Source: Apium graveolens (Eukaryota; Streptophyta; Magnoliopsida; Apiales; Apiaceae). From it: 64,000 nucleotides of DNA. Position 1 is the stretch's first letter, and each line of letters opens with the position of its first letter. The notes beneath the pieces are model-generated. The model had not been told where the DNA came from, ran no database searches, and was given only the letters and a program-made list of their open reading frames with translations. The stretch lies in contig NW_027419901.1 in assembly GCF_009905375.1 (NCBI RefSeq), positions 120,904 through 184,903 of the forward strand. Reading direction: 5' to 3'. Position numbers and translations under genes: made by a program. This document shows, in pieces, positions 57,519 to 64,000 of the stretch.

Positions 57519-58986
57519 TCAGACATGCTGTATGATAATCAAACTTTGCTCAACACAATCACGAATATAGTTATACCGCAGATCAATGTGGTTGCTCCTT
57601 CCGTGAAAGACCGGATAGCGTGCTAAATCCATAGCAGACCTGTTGTCTATGTACAATGTAACTGGACCTGGTTTTATACCCATGATATGACCCAGAACCC
57701 GTTGCAACCAGATTGCCTGGCAAGCAACACCGTGGCTTCCATAAACTCTGCCTCGCATGATAAAAGTGCCACACACCGTTGCTTTTGGGAGACCCATGTA
57801 ATCAAGTTTTCATCGAGACAAAAAGCCATTCCTCCCGTGCTTTTCCGATCATCTAAGCTGCCTGCCAAATCACTATCTGAAAACCCAGATAGAATGTAAT
57901 TGCTTTTCCCTTTTATATACATAAGACCATACTTGAGTGTTCCATTCAAGTAGCGATAAATTATCTTTACAGCATTCATATGTATTTCTTTAGGCCTCTC
58001 CATATATCTACTAACAATTCCTACAGTGTAAGCGATGTCTGGCCTTGTCTGCACTAGATACCTTAATCCACCTACAATGCTCTTAAAATGTGTAGAATTC
58101 ACAGGTTCGCCCATTTTGTCCGTGTGAAGTTGCAGCTTGTAATACATGGGGTATTTAACAGAGTTACAATCTGCCATCCCTGCCTTCTCAAGAACCTTCT
58201 TCGCATAAGTCGACTGTCTCAATTCAATAAAACATGTGCCTTGAGTTACTTCAAATGCTAAATAATATGATAATTTTCCAAGGTCGGACATGTCAAATTC
58301 ATGACTCATCTCCCCCTTAAATTTGGCAATGTGCGACAGGCTCGTGTCGGTTACCAACAAATCATCAACGTACACACCCATAATCAACGAATGATCACAT
58401 TCTTTCTTTGTATAAACATCATGCTCAAACGGGCATTTAACTAAACCAAGCTGTAATAAGCATTGATTCAGATGGGAGTACCATGCCCATAGGGCTTGAC
58501 GAAGGTCTTACAATGCTTTGAGAAATTTATAAACCTTGTGCTCAGAGCCTTGTTGCATGTAACCTTTGGGCTGTGAAACATATACCTCTTCCTGGATAAT
58601 TCCATTGAGAAAGCTGATTTGACATCGAGATGATGGACCTCTAAATCATGTTTCACCGCAAGTGCCAAAAGCAGTCGTATTATTTCAAGTCTAGTTACAG
58701 GGGCTAACACTTCTTCATAGTCGTTCCCATGGCGTTGCACATAACATTTAGCCACGAGACATGCTTTGTGCTTGGTTACTTTGCCATTTTGGTCTTTCTT
58801 GAGTTTGTAAATACACTTAAGGTCTATAGCTTTGTGACCTGGAGGTAAATCCGTCAGCTGCCAAGTTTTATTTTTCTGGAAGGAATCAATTTCACGATCC
58901 ATAGCCTTTTTCCAAATACCATCTTCGACTGCTTGTTCAAAACACATAGGTTCATCAATGCCCATCAATAGAAGTTCATCTGCCAA
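57519..58986 (-). pseudogene. Copia reverse transcriptase and RNase H (frameshifted)
   Basis: 58986-58468 holds the RT N-terminal half (IDLKCIYKLKKDQNGKVTKH, EVHHLDVKSAFSMEL). 58387-57674 holds the catalytic MGVYVDDLLV, then RPDIAYTVGIVSRYMERP and RNase H (SGFSDSDLAG, CEAEF). 57797-57519 finishes RNase H in another frame (YIDNRSAMDLAR, HGRSNHIDLRYNYIRDC). At least two frameshifts and one stop separate them. The YVDD active site is preserved, but no continuous protein can be made. Confidence 0.85.
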
Positions 58987-59203
58987 TTCGACTTCTGTGG
59001 TGTGGTCATAGATATCATCGAGAGATCTGAATCACAGTTGCTGTTCACTGCTGGTAGTGTACACACTTGAACCTGTTGATTTTTCGTTTATGGACTGGGC
59101 ATTCAAGGTGTGGCTAGTGAAGTTCGAGGTGTGGAGACCGAAATAGGTAAATTTAGCTCAGCCCCCCTTCTCCAGATTGACCAGTTTGCTCTAATGTATA
59201 ATT

Positions 59204-60082
59204 CTACAGAATAAAATTACCTCCCCTGTCTGTTTGAGAATCTAGTATAGTCTCCCAGTCCCATGGCTTACTTTCATTGAACACCACGTCTCTACTAACA
59301 TGAATGGTACTTGTGTTTGGATTGTACAGGCGAAAAACCTTCGTCCCTGGTTCTCTACCGAAATGCACCATCACTTGAGTTCTATTGTCGAGCATTTTGG
59401 TATGTGCAGTGGGAATCTTCATATAGGCTATACATCCAAAGATTTTCAAATTGTCTACATTTGGTTTCTTCCCGAACCAGGCCTCGTGAGGAGTGATAGT
59501 TGACAATGCTCGGGTTGGCAGCTTATTTAAAACAAAGAAGGCATGAGTGATAGCCTCCCCCCGTACTGTGCTGGTACGTTTATCTCTTTAAGCATGCTCA
59601 TGGCCATGGCCACTACAGTGCGATTACAGCACTCTACGACCCATTTTGTTATGGTGTGTAGGGCGTAGTGTAATGTCGCAATATGCCGTGTCCCTCACAA
59701 AATGAATTGAAATCTTTAGAGCAAATTTCTCCTCCACGGTCTGTTCTTAAAACTCGAATACCCTGTGGTGCACCATTCTCAACAAATAATTTAAATTTCT
59801 TAAAACAATTCAAAGCTTTATCCTTCGTTCTAAGCATATAGGGCCACATAAATCTAAATGTATTAATTCTAGAGTAATTTTTACAGAAAAATTTTACTGA
59901 GTTGGAAAAGGCTTACGTGTTTGCTTTGACATGAGGCAACCATCACAAGTTTCATTTGGTTGGTTGATATGGGGCATTCCATGAGCCATGTGGTTCTTAG
60001 ACATCAACTGCATTGCCTTGAAATTTACATGTTCGAGACGTTTGTGCCACAACCAAGCTTCCTCCTCGCTCTTGGTTAACAA
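59204..60082 (-). pseudogene. Copia integrase and gag-pre-integrase (broken)
   Basis: 60082-59894 carries EEEAWLWHKRLEHVNFKAMQ and CDGCLMSKQTRKPFP (His/Cys zinc module). 59849-59649 carries VLRTDRGGEICSKDF, the second catalytic Asp of the integrase core. 59506-59204 carries the integrase C-terminal part (HEAWFGKKPNVDNLKIFGCI, RDVVFNESKPWDW). The first Asp and the Glu region are obscured by stops. Confidence 0.8.
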
Positions 60083-61219
60083 GCAGTGGTGTTCAACTTC
60101 TTTGATATGATTTTATAAAGTCAATTTGCAGACCTTTTGACATGAATCAGCAATCTCCCACAACTGTCATAGACCCACAAAATTTCACCATTCATAACCA
60201 CTCGCACTACAAGAAAAATGCAATCAGACAATGGTTGAAAGACAACGGTTAAAAAAATACCGTTGTCCTAAAAAATACAACAACGGTGAAATGATTTTGA
60301 AAAAAAAATAGTTGTGTGAGCTTAAAGACAGACAATAGTTATCTATTAGTTCAAAAACTGTTGTCTTTGTTATGCCCTCCCATGGAATCAGACAACAGTG
60401 TGCAAACTAAAAGGTTGTCTTAGAATACTAAGACAACACGCTAGAACTGTTGTTAAATAACAACCATTTATCAGATTAAGACGATGGTTTTGCTGCTTAT
60501 GTTGTGTAATTTGGACAAGTTCTTATTCTTACCCTTGTCTCATTAAAAATCAAACAACTGTGCGTTTATACCATTGTTAAAAGGAAAGGCCACAGATAAT
60601 GGTCTTTTAAAGCATTATATTTATAAGATTTACACGACGGATTTATAACGCGTTGTCTAAACACCACACTTTAAAAGATACTTTTAGAGGTTGTTTTGAA
60701 TTATTTATTTTTTATTCTCCCTCCTATTTTAATTTAATCTCCCACAAAATTTTAACAACTCAGCAGTTTACTTTTTTCATCTATCAACTAATAGACAACG
60801 GTTTGAGATGTAAAAAACTTGTTAGAAACTTAAACACACAATGGTTTGGTTCTTCATGCATGTTGTCTAAACTCTAGGTAGAAGATGGTTTAATAGATTA
60901 TCTATAAACTGTTGTCTCTGAGTAATGTTAAAATGAAAAAAATGAGTTGTATATATATTAAATCCCCAGAAAATTAATCCAAAAGTAGCCAACCAATGAC
61001 TACCTAACAAAATATCATCCAACCAATATAGACTAGCAAAAACCCTCAATCAAGTTGGCAAATCAGAATATTTCCTCAAGTCAACAACTAATTTCAATTG
61101 GATAATTCACAAACCAAATTACTTATTAACATGTTATGTAAGCTTACTTATCACACCCAACAAATAATTACTTATTGCAGAATTTCACTCGTCAAAGCAA
61201 GTTCACTTATGGAATTATG

Positions 61220-61650
61220 ATGGAAGAGATAACAACACGAGATGAAAGTAGTAATATATGTCCAGCTGAGCAAAGGGTGTTGCCAAGTGGAGGTGTAAGT
61301 GCTGATGGACCTCCGACAACCCTCAGTGGCACTGGCATTGACCGAATGGCATTCTTACAGGCTAATATAACAAGAGACAACACAAAGTTTGTCAATGGAG
61401 CAATTGTGGGTGAAAGAAATGTATTCCAGGTAAGCAAATTGATAAAAGTTCATAAATAAGTAAAATATCAAGAGTATTTCTTGAAGAAACTTGATGAGTT
61501 GATGTTAGATGATTACTGAGTATTTTCTTCCTCGCCGTGTCTTTCTAATACCCGTGTTCTTGACTTTTTCTGCAGCTAGAGCAGCGTCTTTTCATTGGCA
61601 GTAAGTTCCCATTTTTTAATCGTCACCAGTTGACTTGGACCAAATTCCTC
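61220..61650 (+). pseudogene. Exon-like fragment on the strand opposite the transposase
   Basis: An ATG at 61220 opens MEEITTRDESSNICPAEQRV, followed by a Gly/Ser/Pro-rich stretch and ITRDNTKFVNGAIVGERNVF, ending at a good donor (TTCCAG|GTAAGC). After TTTTTCTGCAG (61575) the frame resumes LEQRLFIGSKFPFFN. I do not recognise the protein. It could be a captured host fragment or a second gene of the CACTA element. The open frame at 61630-61902 has no clear splice exit. Confidence 0.4.
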
Positions 61651-62294
61651 CAGCTGAAGACAGTGGAAGAAGGTGCTGGTAACCCTCCACCCCCAGTAAC
61701 AAGTTGTTGGCAGAGAAGAAGCAGGGTATCATATATGAACACCTTATTCGATCAGAATTCCAACCAAAACCTTGACAAGCGACCAACAGTTTTAATTAGG
61801 CATGTCCATAAAACCAATAATGCAATCAAACAGGCTTTTCCACGAAAATGGGCAAAAACGGGAAACAATGAAATCCGGATCAATAATCACATTGGTCACT
61901 GAAAGAAAAATAAAAAAACTGAACATGGTTACAAATTTAAGATTAACAGGGTTTATGGCCCATCAACACTACTGTCCAATAATTAGATGACACTGAATCC
62001 AACATATAAATGCCAGACAGTCCAAACAATCAGAAAATGGGAGCGATAAATTAGAAAATGACAAATTCCAGTATGATAAATCATTTATAAAAATTAAAAA
62101 AACTGCTAACTTCATATATATTAAAACAGTAATCGTAATTGACACTGATTAATTAAAATTATCAAATTTTGGCAAATAATAATTCGAGAAATAAAAAAAG
62201 ATTTACGAATAAATAAATTATAGAAGGCAGAGAGGTAACTCATGCTGGGGTAATTTTCTAGACAATTTAACTTAAAAGAAGGTAATTTTTACCA

Positions 62295-64000
62295 TCATGG
62301 GAGTTGAATCCATTCATCTTCGTCCCGCATATAACTAGCTTTTTCCTCATCAAGTTCGTCAACATTGGGAAACATTGGCAAGTGCAGCTCATTCTCAAGT
62401 TCTATTTCTACTGATCCATCATTTTCATCGTCACATTGTTCATAACAGTTCTTTTCCGGTAATTTCACATGACATACCAATGTTTTTCAAGAGGATCATC
62501 AATGTAACAAACCTGCTTAACATGTTTCCCTAGCACGAACGGATCATTTACGAAACCTAATTTGTTCAAATTAACAATTGTATATCCCAAGTCATCTACC
62601 TTAACCCCCTGGTTCATATCTACCCAATTACAACGAAATATTAGGATCTAATTTTGTTATAGTCCAACTCCCATATACTTGTTATAACTCCATAGTAGGT
62701 CTGTGAAGTATGTTCAATATTCTTCTCCTTACCCTGTACAAGCATTGTATCTGCAACGACACAGACACCACTACACTGAACTTGTCGAGTGTCATCACGC
62801 TCCTTGGTGCTAAACGTAACACCATTGATTCTATATCCGCTAAATGTAGGGACATTCTTGTTGGGCCCTTCAGCAATCCACCTTATCTCCTCAGGTATGT
62901 TGTTATGGTCATCCAACAATTCTGATTGAATCTATTTAAAACAAATTGATAAATATTAATTATGATGTTTGCTTAAATAAACAAATAACAAATACATTTA
63001 CCAGGAAAAAATATAAACTAGGCCTATTTATGATGTTTTTATTCAAATAACAATTATACCTTTTTCCTGAACCATTTATGAAATTCTGCATTTTGCTTGT
63101 TTTTAAGCCAGACTTCATCATTTTCATGTTGTTGGTATCTTGTCATCAAAGATGCCATATGCTCGCTGCGAGAAAAATCACTTTCTTTAGTATATTAATC
63201 AAAGTGCATAAAATAATGAAATAACACACACTTAAATATCACTAACTTACTCAAAATATGGTCTAATGTTTGTTGTATTTTGGAGAAAAACAAAATGTGC
63301 TAGATGCAAGTCCTCATCGCTCGGCTTTATCAATGTCGCACCAGATAGAGGTCTTGCATTCTGCTCATACTTTGCATTTTGAGACACTCCTACGGTAGAT
63401 TTTTCAAAATTCACCAAACACTCCACCGCCTCTTCGGCAACGTATGCCTCAGCAATACACCCTTCGGGATGAGCCGGGTTCCGTACATATCCTTTAAACG
63501 CTTTTAGATATCTCTCGAAGGGATACATCCAACGAAGGAATATTGGCCCACAAAGTTTAACCTCTCTCACGAGATGAACTGAGAGATGGATCATCACATC
63601 AAAGAACGAAGGGGGAAAGTGCTTTTCAAGCTGGCATAATGTTTCCACTAACTCACTCTGCATTTTTTCCAACTTGTCTACATCGATCACTTTACTGCAA
63701 ATTGCCTTAAGAAAAGGCAAAACCTAATAATTGTGCACCTGACTTGTTTTTGTAATACTGATCGAATTGAGATTGGAAGCAAATGATGCAATATCGTGTG
63801 ACAATCATGAGATTTCATTCCAACAAGCCGAAGATTTTCCATGTTTACAAGATTCTTAATATTTGAACAAAATCCATCTGCCAACTTCATTTTAAGAAAT
63901 GATGAGCAAACTGTTTTTTTTTCTGCATGCGTTAAGTTCCATGATGCCAACGGTACCTTTTCTTTCTTTCCAGGAGTCTTAGGTCTCAGCTCCGTTCTTT
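62295..64000 (-). pseudogene. TNP2-like CACTA transposase, C-terminal half (broken, partial)
   Basis: Minus strand, 5' end outside the window. 63950-63687 reads SWNLTHAEKKTVCSSFLKMK and MKSHDCHTILHHLLP. A frameshift near 63700 leads to 63720-63247, a DUF4218 domain (HFPPSFFDVMIHLSVHLVRE, RWMYPFERYLKAFKGYVRNP, EGCIAEAYVAEEAV). An exon at ~63185-63060 (EHMASLMTRYQQHEND, HKWFRKK) has intact splice signals. 62919-62641 begins DUF4216 (FSGYRINGVTFSTKERDD, QTYYGVITSIWELDY). After further shifts, VDDLGYTIVNLNKLG and YIDDPLEKHWYVM are readable down to the acidic end at 62295. The DDE catalytic half is not in the window. At least two frameshifts make this copy probably inactive. Confidence 0.85.

Larger units (their letters stand above)
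57105..60204 (-). mobile_element. Minus-strand copia retrotransposon, 5' part cut off by a CACTA
   Basis: The 3' LTR is 57105-57402 (ends TGTGAATAAGC...AATCCAACA on the plus strand), next to a polypurine tract complement (TACTCCCCATTAATC). RNase H, RT, integrase and gag-pre-integrase follow to 60204, where a CACTA element starts. Gag, primer site and 5' LTR are outside the window or lost. Confidence 0.85.
60205..64000 (-). mobile_element. CACTA transposon (family D) with transposase, extends past the window
   Basis: It starts CACTACAAGAAAAATGCAATCAG after TCG (a possible target copy). The first ~730 bases carry ACAACGGT/ACCGTTGT subterminal motifs. Inside lie a plus-strand exon-like fragment (61220-61640) and a minus-strand TNP2-like transposase reaching the window end. 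Terminus and motifs match family C (33435). Confidence 0.85.

Noticed and set aside
1..64000. tRNA or rRNA genes
   Set aside because: None recognised by eye on either strand; only tRNA-complementary primer sites were found, and no covariance search could be run.

Overview
This is a repeat-dominated stretch of an AT-rich eudicot nuclear genome. The evidence is nested LTR retrotransposons, plant CACTA (En/Spm) transposons, Stowaway MITEs, plant-type introns, and captured fragments resembling plant SEC23 and ubinuclein. A third-ORF type familiar to me from asterid copia elements hints at an asterid, but I cannot name the species. No intact host gene is visible.

Layout. 1-2052: a copia fragment carrying a CACTA element, duplicated at 43986-46011. 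2053-2545: the 3' part of a Ty3/gypsy LTR. 2546-7854: a tandem array of ~175-bp units holding three co-amplified Stowaway MITEs, followed directly by CACTA termini ending at 8184 and 9248. 9768-26795: a long gypsy LTR (minus strand) interrupted by a complete, young 13.2-kb copia element (13058-26254, target duplication ATAAC). 27340-31569: a decayed copia. 32290-41000: a small host gene split in an exon by a 6.46-kb CACTA (33435-39897, target duplication GCA) that carries its own tandem array and captured exons. 42202-52736: a minus-strand copia containing a complete CACTA (44454-47602, AAG) and a gypsy solo LTR (49444-52278, CCGGG). 54700-57104: CACTA termini, one with a SEC23 fragment. 57105-60204: another minus-strand copia. 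60205 to the window end: a CACTA with a broken TNP2-type transposase.

The copia at 13058-26254 has gag, pol and a 1509-codon third ORF. The 8-mer CAACGGAT occurs 42 times by my count (both orientations). It clusters upstream of the LTR TATA box and again upstream of an apparent internal promoter for the third ORF.

The most surprising signal is a short ORF near the 3' end of two gypsy LTRs whose N-terminus mimics the histone H3 tail: MLRTKQTARKSTG (10054-9971, minus) and MARLRRTARKSVPGG (2194 onward, plus).

All identifications come from reading the sequence and from family knowledge; no database search was run.
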